Positions 16,340 through 23,987 of a stretch of DNA of 26,571 nt are shown here, piece after piece. Positions within the stretch are counted from its first letter, which is position 1. Each line of letters begins with the position of its first letter. Made by a program: the position numbers and the translations under genes. The stretch lies in contig DJMM01000031.1 of the NCBI GenBank assembly GCA_002435365.1, positions 5,014-31,584 on the forward strand, read 5' to 3'. Below the pieces are notes generated by a model. That model worked only from the letters and a program-made list of their open reading frames with translations. It searched no databases and was not told the DNA's origin. The stretch comes from Ignavibacteriales bacterium UBA6490. GTDB lineage: Bacteria > Bacteroidota > Ignavibacteria > Ignavibacteriales > Ignavibacteriaceae.

Positions 16340-17806
16340 ATGAAGTCACATAAGAATAACATTCCAGTTAACAGTGGAACCGCATTATTATGGGATTCCT
16401 TCTTCCTGAAGGAGGCCCCGGTTTTTTCACCTACAGCAGAGTATTTTACAGGATACAAATCGGATGAAATAAATTCGTTTCCGGGAAGGGGATTTAATCT
16501 GTTGGATTTTGAAGAAGCCGAAAGAATTAAAGGAATTATTGCCCGCTTTGTAATTAATAATACGCAAAATGAACTTGAACTTGTTTACGGACTGAAAACG
16601 AAATCCGGCTCAAAGATATGGCTGAAGGAATTTGTCCTGGTTAAACGTAATTCCGGCGGGAATATAATCAGTTCGGAGTGCTCGGTTTCAGACTTTACCG
16701 AGCTGCTCAGCGAGCGCAAGGCTCTACATGCAGAGTTGGTAGAACTTCAGAACCTGAATAAGGCAAAAGATAAGTTTATCTCTGTTTTATCGCACGATCT
16801 TAAATCACCATATACCAGTATTCTAGGTTTCTCGGATATCCTTCTTAATGAAACATCTCTCTCCCCGGAAGAAAGGTTGGAATACCTGCAGTTCATTAAT
16901 CTATCATCGCATAGTCAGCTTAAGCTTATTGATAATCTCCTGGAATGGTCAAGGCTGGTTACAGGAAGAAAAAAAATCGAGAAGTATAAGCTAAATCTGA
17001 AGAATTTAATAAATTCAGTAATTTCAAATAACACCAGGAGCATTCATCTTAAAAATCTAGATATAAAAGTGAATGCGGACAGCTATACCTATGTTGAAGC
17101 CGATGAACGGCTGATGGATCTGGTTCTTAATATTTTTATAAGTAATGCCGTCAAGTATTCATTGCCGGAAAAGACAATTGAAATTTATGCCAACAGGTTT
17201 AAAGATAATTTTATTGAGGTTATTGTTAAAGATGAGGGGACCGGTATGAACGATAATGTCCGTCAAAGATTGATGAAAATTGATAGTATAGTTTCAATCC
17301 CCGGTACAAAAGGTGAAAGGGGGACAGGGATAAGTCTGCTTCTTGCAAATGAAATTATTAAAAGTCACGACGGTGAATTATGGTTCTACAGCGAAGAAGG
17401 CAGGGGCTCCGAATTTCATTTTACTATCCCTGCAGCAAGCAATATTATATTTTTAATTGATAATGATGAAACGGAGAAAGCCAAGATTAACAATATGCTG
17501 AAAGCCGGATTCCCGCAATTCAGATGTGTGATGGAAACCAATTTTTACAGTGCGCTGGATAAAATCCGAAACAAAATGCCTGCCATGATAATAATGGAGC
17601 ATAAACTGCCGCTAATGAATGGTTTAGAGTTCATAAAAACAATGAAATCCGAAGAAAAATATGCTTCTGTTCCTCTGATTATTTATACAAACGATTTAAC
17701 TGAGAAACTGAGAGCTGAATACCTGTCTTCTGGTATGGGTGATGTACTTCCGGGACCTGTAAATCTGAAGGATCTGAAAGCTCTTGTGGAAAAGAATTTA
17801 AAATAA
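16340..17806 (+). CDS. PAS-containing sensor histidine kinase with degenerate receiver domain
   Basis: A 488-residue soluble hybrid kinase with no membrane segment. A PAS-like sensor covers about residues 15-120. HisKA has the phospho-acceptor H152 in 'FISVLSHDLKSPYTSI'. HATPase_c has N269 (N box), 'DEGTG' (298-302) and 'GERGTGISL' (325-333), so the kinase core looks active. The C-terminal receiver (about 368-488) is unusual. The phospho-acceptor aspartate is replaced by E420 ('MIIMEHKLPLMNG'), the acidic pair is D374-N375, T450 is kept, and the conserved lysine is replaced by G472 ('LPGPV'). It therefore cannot be phosphorylated in the normal way and may be a fixed regulatory domain. It lies 30 bases after the reductase gene, so it is probably in that operon. 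No partner response regulator is encoded nearby. Confidence 0.9.
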   Translation: MKSHKNNIPVNSGTALLWDSFFLKEAPVFSPTAEYFTGYKSDEINSFPGRGFNLLDFEEAERIKGIIARFVINNTQNELELVYGLKTKSGSKIWLKEFVLVKRNSGGNIISSECSVSDFTELLSERKALHAELVELQNLNKAKDKFISVLSHDLKSPYTSILGFSDILLNETSLSPEERLEYLQFINLSSHSQLKLIDNLLEWSRLVTGRKKIEKYKLNLKNLINSVISNNTRSIHLKNLDIKVNADSYTYVEADERLMDLVLNIFISNAVKYSLPEKTIEIYANRFKDNFIEVIVKDEGTGMNDNVRQRLMKIDSIVSIPGTKGERGTGISLLLANEIIKSHDGELWFYSEEGRGSEFHFTIPAASNIIFLIDNDETEKAKINNMLKAGFPQFRCVMETNFYSALDKIRNKMPAMIIMEHKLPLMNGLEFIKTMKSEEKYASVPLIIYTNDLTEKLRAEYLSSGMGDVLPGPVNLKDLKALVEKNLK

Positions 17807-17896
17807 CCCGCATCATTTGTTACTTCTATCGGGGTATTTCCATTTTAATTAATTGCCGATAATGCTAACTTTACATTAAAAAACTGGAGAATTATT

Positions 17897-19228
17897 TTGA
17901 ATATTGCAGTTATTGGTACAGGGTATGTAGGTCTTGTTACAGGAACCTGCTTTGCTGAGACAGGGAATAATGTAATATGTGTTGATATTGATGCAGCTAA
18001 GGTTAAAAAGATGACGGACGGTGTAGTCCCTATTTATGAACCTGGTCTTGATACACTATTTGAGCGGAATATCAGGAAAAACCGGCTGAAGTTTACCACT
18101 GATCTCAATGCCGCAGTAAGGGGATCGGATGTTATTTTTCTTTGCCTGCCAACCCCGCAGGGCGGCGATGGTGCGGCTGATCTGCAATATGTTCTCGGAG
18201 TTTCTGAAAATATCGGTAAACTATTTAAATCCGAACCGGATTTAGGATTCAAAATACTTGTAGATAAAAGCACAGTACCTGTGGGTACAAGCCTCAGAGT
18301 TCGTAATTCTGTTATGAAATATGCGCCGGACTTCGATTTTGATGTTGCTTCCAATCCCGAATTTCTGCGGGAGGGTATGGCTATCGAGGATTTTATGAAG
18401 CCTGAAAGAGTTGTAATAGGTACCGGAAATCAGAAGACCCGTGAAATAATGGATTTATTATATGAACCATTTGTCCGTTCCGGAAACCCGATTTATTATA
18501 TGGATGAGAAATCGGCAGAGATGACAAAATATGCTGCAAACTCGTTTCTTGCAACCAAAATTTCATTCATGAATGAAATAGCGAATCTCTGCGAGTTGAC
18601 CGGTGCGGAAGTGGATAAAGTGAGGATCGGTATCGGTTCCGACAGCAGGATCGGAAAAAGATTTCTCTTTCCCGGAGTCGGTTTTGGCGGAAGCTGTTTT
18701 CCTAAAGATGTACATGCCCTCATAAATACAGCCAATGAAAATGCTTATGACTTCAAAATACTTAAGTCGGTGGTTGATGTAAATAAGAATCAGATAAATT
18801 TATTTTTCAATAAAATCGCAAAACATTACAACGGAAATATTAAGGGCAGGCTTTTTGGTTTATGGGGTCTAAGCTTCAAACCCAACACTGACGACATCCG
18901 AGAAGCCCCGGCCCTGGCGCTTATTGATCTGCTGATAAAGGGAGGAGCATCAGTCTGCGCATACGACCCGGAAGCAGTTACAAATACCCGGAATCTTATC
19001 GGCGACAAGATCAGTTATGGTGAAAATGCTTATAAGGCAATCGAGAATGCCGATGCACTGGTTATCGTTACAGAATGGAACGAATTCCGTACACCGGATT
19101 TTGGCAAAATAAAAGACCTGCTTAAAGAACCGGTAATATTTGACGGAAGAAATCTGTACGATATTGAAAAGATGGATAATCTAAAATTTAATTACTACTC
19201 CATTGGAAGGACGTCGGTAAAAATCTGA
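17897..19228 (+). CDS. ugd: UDP-glucose 6-dehydrogenase
   Basis: Oxidises UDP-glucose to UDP-glucuronate in two NAD-dependent steps, supplying acidic sugars for surface polysaccharides. The 443-residue product has the NAD motif GTGYVG (7-12), 'STVPVGTS' (125-132), 'NPEFLREGMAIEDFMKPERVVIG' -type substrate loop (153-175), the central 'KYAANSFLATKISFMNE' helix (211-227) and the catalytic C267 in 'FGGSCFPKD'. A C-terminal UDP-binding domain with 'GLSFKPNTDDIREAPAL' follows. All active-site elements are present. The start is TTG at 17897 after GGAGA. A UpxY-like gene starts 2 bases after its stop, so ugd may belong to a surface-polysaccharide function whose other genes are elsewhere. Confidence 0.96.
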   Translation: MNIAVIGTGYVGLVTGTCFAETGNNVICVDIDAAKVKKMTDGVVPIYEPGLDTLFERNIRKNRLKFTTDLNAAVRGSDVIFLCLPTPQGGDGAADLQYVLGVSENIGKLFKSEPDLGFKILVDKSTVPVGTSLRVRNSVMKYAPDFDFDVASNPEFLREGMAIEDFMKPERVVIGTGNQKTREIMDLLYEPFVRSGNPIYYMDEKSAEMTKYAANSFLATKISFMNEIANLCELTGAEVDKVRIGIGSDSRIGKRFLFPGVGFGGSCFPKDVHALINTANENAYDFKILKSVVDVNKNQINLFFNKIAKHYNGNIKGRLFGLWGLSFKPNTDDIREAPALALIDLLIKGGASVCAYDPEAVTNTRNLIGDKISYGENAYKAIENADALVIVTEWNEFRTPDFGKIKDLLKEPVIFDGRNLYDIEKMDNLKFNYYSIGRTSVKI

Positions 19229-19230
19229 AT

Positions 19231-19755
19231 ATGAATCCGATAAATTCCGGGGAACCCGGAAAATACTGGTTTGCGCTTTATACTCGTCCCAGGCAGGAGT
19301 TTAAAGCTGCCGAGAGAATGACGAAAATTAATGTTGCCCACTATCTTCCGGTAATTAAGAAATTGAAACAGTGGAGCGACAGGAAAAAAGTTATAACTGA
19401 ACCCCTGCTGAGGGGATATATATTTATTCATGCCGATGAATCTGAAAGACTTCAGGCACTTAAAGAGTACCCGGTGCTCAATTGTGTTTTTGACAAAGGC
19501 CGTCCGGCTGTAATTCCAGGATGGCAGATGGAGAACCTGGAGAATTATCTTAAGCGGGAAAGCGATTTCTTTTTATATGAAGGCCTTCTTCCCGGAAATA
19601 AGGTTAAGATAAAGAAAGGACCATTTGAAGGAATTATAGGCGTTATAAGGCAGTCGGATAACCAGCATACCCTGGCAGTAACCATTGAACTGCTCAACCG
19701 GTCCATACTGACCTATATCTCAAGAGATACTGAATTTGAGATGGTGAAGGAGTAA
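19231..19755 (+). CDS. NusG-family transcription elongation regulator, UpxY-like
   Basis: A 174-residue NusG paralogue. The NGN domain spans about residues 10-105: 'YWFALYTRPRQEFKAAERM', then 'YLPVIKKLKQWSDRKKVITEPLLRGYIFIHAD'. A KOW-type C-terminal domain follows at about 120-170 ('GNKVKIKKGPFEGIIGVIR'). 'LYTRPRQEFKA' and 'PLLRGYIFI' are typical of the UpxY/LoaP/RfaH-like specialised paralogues rather than core NusG. In Bacteroides, UpxY proteins prevent premature termination in capsule operons and lie first in them. Here the gene lies last, 2 bases after ugd and before a strong hairpin, with no glycosyltransferases nearby. It must act in trans or on the ugd leader, if it is functional; this is inference. 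Confidence 0.9.
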   Translation: MNPINSGEPGKYWFALYTRPRQEFKAAERMTKINVAHYLPVIKKLKQWSDRKKVITEPLLRGYIFIHADESERLQALKEYPVLNCVFDKGRPAVIPGWQMENLENYLKRESDFFLYEGLLPGNKVKIKKGPFEGIIGVIRQSDNQHTLAVTIELLNRSILTYISRDTEFEMVKE

Positions 19756-19769
19756 TTACCCCATAGGGA

Positions 19770-19797
19770 ATTTCCCGGTTTTTAAAAACCGGGAAAT
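19770..19797. terminator. Perfect 28-base palindrome, bidirectional terminator candidate
   Basis: Two 14-base arms, 19770-19783 (ATTTCCCGGTTTTT) and 19784-19797, are exactly complementary. It sits in the 49-base gap between the convergent upxY-like and rseP genes. An overlapping alternative fold, GGG-AATTT-CCC followed by GGTTTTT, also resembles a terminator for the plus strand. Confidence 0.65.
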
Positions 19798-19804
19798 ATA
19801 AATA

Positions 19805-21169
19805 TTAAAAATTCAGAATATCGTTGTAGATTATAAAGGCCATCAGCATCAGAAGCAGCACCATACCGGCATTCTGAATTGCAATCTTCACCTTTAACGG
19901 AATTTCCCTCTTTATTATTCCTTCGATGATAATTATAATCAGGTGTCCGCCGTCCAGAACAGGAAACGGCATTATATTTATTATGGCAAGACTGAGACTG
20001 AGTAGCGCAAGAAAATAAAGAAAGCTGGCTATTCCGGCTTCTGCTGATGTGGTGGCTACCTGGGCAATCTTGATTGGACCGCCGAAAGCTTTTCCAAACT
20101 CAATTTTACCTGAGAAAACTTTACCAAGCATTGAGAAAGTAAGATCCGTCATCTTTTCGATCTCTCTCCAGCCATACACAAACGATTCAAAAATTCCGAA
20201 ATTCTGATACTCTATTTTGCCGATATACACCTGCCCGATGGTTACTCCAATCATACCATCTTCACCGGGTGTAACCGAAAGACTTAATGTATCATTACCT
20301 CTCTGTACCAACAAAGGAAGTTCAGTATTCTTGTTCGAAGAAATAATTTTTGTGGCCTGCCCGGGTGACGACAAATTTTCATTATCTAACTTTAAGAAAA
20401 TATCACCGGTCTTAACTCCGCTTTTTTCGGCAGGAGTATTCAGTCCTACCTCCCCGATTAATGGTCTCAAATTTTCCGGCAAAAGGAAATTTTGTTCACC
20501 TTCATCGGTGATTAAAATCCGGGGTACACGAATCTCTTTTTCAACACCATCCCGCAAAAGACTAAAGCGCAAATCCTCACCAAGCGTATGGATATAAATG
20601 TCAGCACGTACATCTTCCCAGTTATCTACTTTTCTGTTGTTTATGCTGAGAATTTTATCATTTTCCCTGAATCCAAGAGAATCAGCTCTGCTCCCCGGTA
20701 AAATATAACCGATTGTTGTTGTTTTGGTTACCTGTTTTCCCTTGTAGTAAGTTACTCCCCAGAAAATCAGCCATGCCAGCAGTAGGTTCATCAGAACACC
20801 GGCGGTAATTACAAACATTTTCTTTGGTGTTGATTTCGCCCTGAATTCATACTCCTTGGGTTCTGCTGCGAACATTGCTTCATCTTTGGTTGTTTCATCA
20901 ACCATTCCGGCAATTTTAACATAACCGCCTAAAGGAAGCAGGCAGACACGGTAATCGGTGTTACCCATACCATCGAAATCTTTTGGCAGATCTCCGAAAG
21001 TGAAGCCTGTTATCTTGTTGAATCCGAATAATCTTTTTCCAAAACCAATTGCAAAAATATCCGCCCGCATTCCGCTGAGCTTTGCTGCGGCAAAATGTCC
21101 GAACTCATGTACAAAGACAAGAATTGCTATAGTTATTACAAAATAAATTATATAGCTTATATAATCCAT
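19805..21169 (-). CDS. rseP: RIP metalloprotease RseP (site-2 protease)
   Basis: Intramembrane zinc protease that cuts membrane anti-sigma factors and leftover signal peptides. The 454-residue protein has the zinc motif H21-E22-F23-G24-H25 in the first helix. A second helix follows at about 118-140, then two PDZ domains (about 150-220 and 225-310). The third zinc ligand region is 'NIMPFPVLDGGHL' with D406, before the last helices. The usual order and length of RseP are kept. The start is ATG at 21169 with ACAGGAG upstream on the minus strand. It lies 18 bases after dxr, the same gene pair as in many bacteria. The membrane anti-sigma factor at 7194-7733 is a possible substrate, but this is inference. 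Confidence 0.95.
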   Translation of the reverse strand: MDYISYIIYFVITIAILVFVHEFGHFAAAKLSGMRADIFAIGFGKRLFGFNKITGFTFGDLPKDFDGMGNTDYRVCLLPLGGYVKIAGMVDETTKDEAMFAAEPKEYEFRAKSTPKKMFVITAGVLMNLLLAWLIFWGVTYYKGKQVTKTTTIGYILPGSRADSLGFRENDKILSINNRKVDNWEDVRADIYIHTLGEDLRFSLLRDGVEKEIRVPRILITDEGEQNFLLPENLRPLIGEVGLNTPAEKSGVKTGDIFLKLDNENLSSPGQATKIISSNKNTELPLLVQRGNDTLSLSVTPGEDGMIGVTIGQVYIGKIEYQNFGIFESFVYGWREIEKMTDLTFSMLGKVFSGKIEFGKAFGGPIKIAQVATTSAEAGIASFLYFLALLSLSLAIINIMPFPVLDGGHLIIIIIEGIIKREIPLKVKIAIQNAGMVLLLMLMAFIIYNDILNF

Positions 21170-21187
21170 TGGATGAATGCTCCTGTT

Positions 21188-22330
21188 CTAATTCATATTC
21201 AACACCAGATCTCTTGTTTTTCTGTCACAATCGAAAATCAATTCAAGATCCGGTGAATTATAGTTTTGTATTTTCTCCAGTGCATTATCTATGAGCACCG
21301 GAATTTTTGTGAATTTAATTTTCCCCTTCAGAAATTTATCTACTGCTACCTCGTTTGCAGCGTTTAGTATACAAGGCGCTGTTCCTCCTGCATTTATTGC
21401 AGAGTATGCGAGAGCAAGGCACTTGTACTTCGAAAAGTCCGGTTCTGAGAAAGTCAGACTTCCAATATCTGCAAGATTAATCCTTTCATAATTATTCGCA
21501 TCCCTTTCAGGATAAGTCAATGCATACTGGATAGGCAGTTTCATATCCGGCAGTCCGAGCTGCGCTTTTACAGAGCCATCCACAAACTGAACCATGGAGT
21601 GAATGATTGACTGAGGATGAATCAGTACATCTATCCTGCCGGGAGTAATTCCGAAAAGCCAGTGTGCCTCAATAATCTCCAGTCCTTTATTCATCATGGA
21701 TGCTGAATCGATAGTAATCTTGTTTCCCATTTTCCAGTTTGGATGAGCTAGTGCCTCTTCAATAGTGACCTTTTCCAGTTCCTCTTTTTTCTTGTGAAGA
21801 AAAGGACCGCCTGATGCAGTAAGAATCAGTTTCTCTATTTCCCTGCCGCTCTCTCCTTTAATACACTGAAAAATCGCACTATGTTCCGAATCAATCGGAA
21901 GTATTTCCGCATTATATTTTTTTACAAGTTCTGTAATCAGTTCACCCGCAACAACCAGTGTTTCCTTGTTTGCCAGGGCAATACGTTTTCCTCTTTTTAT
22001 AGCTTCAATTGTTGGTAGCAGACCGGCCGATCCTACCATTGCACCTACAAAGATATCATAATCGGATTCTGCTGCTAACCGGCATAAGCTTTCCTCGCCG
22101 GTGTAAACTTTACATTTGTGGTTTATTCTCTTTTTAAGTTCTGCACCCAGTTTTTCATCTTTAACAGCCACTATCTCCGGATTGAATTCATAAATCTGCG
22201 GCTCCAGAAGATCAATCCTTGTATTAACCGTAAGTGCAGTTACCTTGAATTTTCCCGGAAGGTTTTTAATTACATTTAGTACATTAATACCAATTGAGCC
22301 GGTAGAACCCAGTATAAGTACTTTCTTCAT
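21188..22330 (-). CDS. dxr: 1-deoxy-D-xylulose 5-phosphate reductoisomerase
   Basis: Second enzyme of the MEP isoprenoid pathway: converts DXP to MEP with NADPH, and is the target of fosmidomycin. The 380-residue product has the NADPH motif GSTGSIG (8-14), 'ALANKETLVVAGE' (118-130), metal ligands D147 and E149 in 'IDSEHSAIFQCI', 'TASGGPF' (171-177), the flexible loop 'HPNWKMG' (196-202) and E218 in 'MMNKGLE'. This equals the E. coli D150, E152, E231 set. It is the first gene of the dxr-rseP pair. The isoprenoids it helps to make also feed UppP's lipid carrier and whatever the geranylgeranyl reductase acts on. Confidence 0.98.
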   Translation of the reverse strand: MKKVLILGSTGSIGINVLNVIKNLPGKFKVTALTVNTRIDLLEPQIYEFNPEIVAVKDEKLGAELKKRINHKCKVYTGEESLCRLAAESDYDIFVGAMVGSAGLLPTIEAIKRGKRIALANKETLVVAGELITELVKKYNAEILPIDSEHSAIFQCIKGESGREIEKLILTASGGPFLHKKKEELEKVTIEEALAHPNWKMGNKITIDSASMMNKGLEIIEAHWLFGITPGRIDVLIHPQSIIHSMVQFVDGSVKAQLGLPDMKLPIQYALTYPERDANNYERINLADIGSLTFSEPDFSKYKCLALAYSAINAGGTAPCILNAANEVAVDKFLKGKIKFTKIPVLIDNALEKIQNYNSPDLELIFDCDRKTRDLVLNMN

Positions 22331-22349
22331 ATCGCCTTTTTATAAACAA

Positions 22350-22381
22350 TAAATTTAATCAAGATTGCAGTCGGAATCAAT
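22350..22381 (-). promoter_or_regulatory. Possible promoter of dxr-rseP
   Basis: Read on the minus strand: ATTG (22381-22378), a 20-base spacer, then TAAATTTA (22357-22350). This is one base from the TAnnTTTG -7 consensus and has the same spacing as the rpmE2 promoter. It predicts a short leader of about 13 bases. Confidence 0.4.
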
Positions 22382-22565
22382 GAAATATAAGTATCCTCAC
22401 ACCGGTATGCAGAATCATGCTGAACTGCAGAATAACGAAAATGATAAAAACTGACTATTTTTAATAAAACCGGGGCTGATTCCGTCACATACCTTATTAT
22501 GCACATTTTGGTATGTTCATCCGCAGGACTTCCATGTATGTAATTCCTTAAAGCGCCTTGGTGTG

Positions 22566-22584
22566 GAGATAAGCCTGAGATAAG
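22566..22584 (+). repeat. Tandem GAGATAAG repeat, 11-base period
   Basis: Two exact 8-base copies start at 22566 and 22577, separated by CCT. An 11-base period places them on one face of the helix, as in OmpR/PhoB-type binding sites. The role is a guess. Confidence 0.4.
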
Positions 22585-22675
22585 GGAAAGGAAAAGTTTG
22601 ATAAACTGAAATAAATGAGATTAATTAACTAAACGGGAGTAATTATAAATACATTTGTGCTGAAATAAACATGAA

Positions 22676-22689
22676 GTTGTTTTGACAAC
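22676..22689. promoter_or_regulatory. Palindrome GTTGT-N4-ACAAC
   Basis: The arms are 5 bases with a 4-base spacer, the dimensions of Crp/Fnr-type operators, although the bases differ from the FNR consensus TTGAT-N4-ATCAA. It lies about 20 bases after the TACATTTG box and could act as a repressor site. Confidence 0.35.
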
Positions 22690-22803
22690 AAAATATTTTT
22701 TGCGGTGAAGTCCATTTTTTGAATCCCGCCGGCACTTTTAAGGAATTTCTAATACTATTAGCAAAAAGGACCACTTATAGAATATTATTAAGGAAAAAAG
22801 AAT

Positions 22804-23931
22804 ATGCTGCGGAACTTAATTGTAATAACTATCCTGCTTTTTTTTACAGGTGAGGTGCTTTCCATTCCCAGGTTTGCACTTCAAAAGGGGGGTAATTGTA
22901 TTGATTGTCATGTTAATCCAACCGGGGGTAACCTTCGGAATACCGGGGGGTGGAAATTCGGCAAGAACTCGCTTCCCCTTGTTTCCCCCCATGAGGAATT
23001 CAAAATGAGCAATTCCATTGCCGATAATATTATATTCGGACTGGATTTCAGGGGGCAGTATCTTGCGGTCTTCAGAGATAATTCAAGCAAATCCGATTTC
23101 CAGAGAATGACCGGTTCCATCTATTCCGCTGTGAGCATATCGGAGGAGATTGATCTGTTTGCCAGATATGATTTCATCTGGGGAATCTGGGAAGCTTATG
23201 CAGTTGCAAGAATTCTTCCGAATGATAGCTATCTAAAAGCAGGAAGCTTTTCACCAAATTACGGAATACGGCTGGATGATCATACTGCTTATACCAGAGG
23301 AGGAGATCTCGGTGTAATTACTTCGGCCGGACAAAAGAAACGCGGATTGCTATATGGACCGCAGTATATCGAATCAGGTGCTGAAATGGGTGTTTATCTG
23401 TCGGATTTTGCACTGCTCACTGCAAGCGTAGGAAGCAGCAGATCACCGCAGTTATTTGTTACTGACCCTACCTATACAACAAGCCTTCAGATAAACCGAT
23501 CGGTCGGGGATATCAATCTGCTTATCGGTGGATCGGCCGCGGTGTTCAGGGTAAATGCACTTGATGCTTCGTTTAATTCCATTTTTCCGCAGGCAAAAAT
23601 GTTCGGTGGTTTTGCTGGTTTATCCGCAGGAGATTTTACTGTTATGGGGGAATATGATATTGCACAGAATTATGTAAGCAGGGATACTTCGGCATCCGCA
23701 ATAATGATCGAAGCTTCTTATCAGATATACAAAGGAGTGGATGCAGTTGTAAGATACGACAGGTTTGATCCTTCAGTGGATGCAGCTGATGACGATATAT
23801 CAAGATTTGTGTTCGGATTTGAATTCCATCCTTACAGTTTTATCGAAATAAAACCTCAGTACAGGCTTCAGCTTGAAAATCCTTCAGTAAAAAATGATGC
23901 GTTAGTAATTCAATTCCATTTCTGGTACTAA
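22804..23931 (+). CDS. Secreted monoheme (CxxCH) outer-membrane beta-barrel protein, cytochrome-porin-like
   Basis: A 375-residue protein. A signal peptide (residues 1-20) is followed directly by 'IPRFALQKGGNCIDCHVNPTGGNLRNTGG': one heme c motif C32-x-x-C35-H36. The remaining about 315 residues show regular amphipathic beta-strands with short turns and many Tyr/Phe/Asp ('DNIIFGLDFRGQYLAVF', 'EIDLFARYDFIWGIWEAYAVARI', 'IMIEASYQIYKGVDAVVRYDRF'). They end in 'VIQFHFWY', an aromatic C-terminus usual for outer-membrane barrels. This is the arrangement of Cyc2 (monoheme cytochrome fused to a porin), but the heme context 'CHVNPTGG.LRN' differs from the usual Cyc2 pattern, so I do not name it cyc2. 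Electron transfer across the outer membrane is inferred. It stands alone between a long regulatory region and a strong terminator. Confidence 0.8.
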   Translation: MLRNLIVITILLFFTGEVLSIPRFALQKGGNCIDCHVNPTGGNLRNTGGWKFGKNSLPLVSPHEEFKMSNSIADNIIFGLDFRGQYLAVFRDNSSKSDFQRMTGSIYSAVSISEEIDLFARYDFIWGIWEAYAVARILPNDSYLKAGSFSPNYGIRLDDHTAYTRGGDLGVITSAGQKKRGLLYGPQYIESGAEMGVYLSDFALLTASVGSSRSPQLFVTDPTYTTSLQINRSVGDINLLIGGSAAVFRVNALDASFNSIFPQAKMFGGFAGLSAGDFTVMGEYDIAQNYVSRDTSASAIMIEASYQIYKGVDAVVRYDRFDPSVDAADDDISRFVFGFEFHPYSFIEIKPQYRLQLENPSVKNDALVIQFHFWY

Positions 23932-23935
23932 ACAA

Positions 23936-23969
23936 AAAAAAGAGATGCCCCATCGGGCATCTCTTTTTT
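23936..23969. terminator. Strong bidirectional terminator
   Basis: A 15-base stem with arms 23936-23950 (A-run then GAGATGCCC) and 23955-23969 (GGGCATCTC then T-run), loop CATC. The A-run and T-run make it work in both directions, serving the convergent heme-barrel and Kelch-like genes. Confidence 0.95.
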
Positions 23970-23987
23970 AATAATAAATGCAGCAGA

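Larger units (their letters stand above)
22331..22803. other. 473-base divergent intergenic region
   Basis: No credible gene is seen. The dxr-side 50 bases hold the candidate dxr promoter. Farther on are a spaced direct repeat TGCAGAAT (22408 and 22426), an inverted repeat CATACC/GGTATG (22488-22515), and a tandem repeat GAGATAAG with 11-base period (22566-22584). A TAnnTTTG-type box TACATTTG lies at 22650-22657, then a palindrome GTTGT-TTTG-ACAAC (22676-22689). The -7 box would give the heme-barrel gene a leader of about 140 bases, though a matching -33 element is not seen. Confidence 0.5.

Noticed and set aside
19770..19797. Perfect palindrome as a protein-binding operator
   Set aside because: Its place between two convergent stops, and its GC stem with T/A stretches, fit transcription termination better.
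22408..22433. Repeat TGCAGAAT x2 (18-base period) as a possible CRISPR or iteron
   Set aside because: There are only two 8-base copies, no further units and no origin-like features.
22380..22454. Short plus-strand open frame of 24 codons in the dxr/heme-barrel gap
   Set aside because: It has no ribosome site, is polar and Asn/His-rich, and is no longer than expected by chance.
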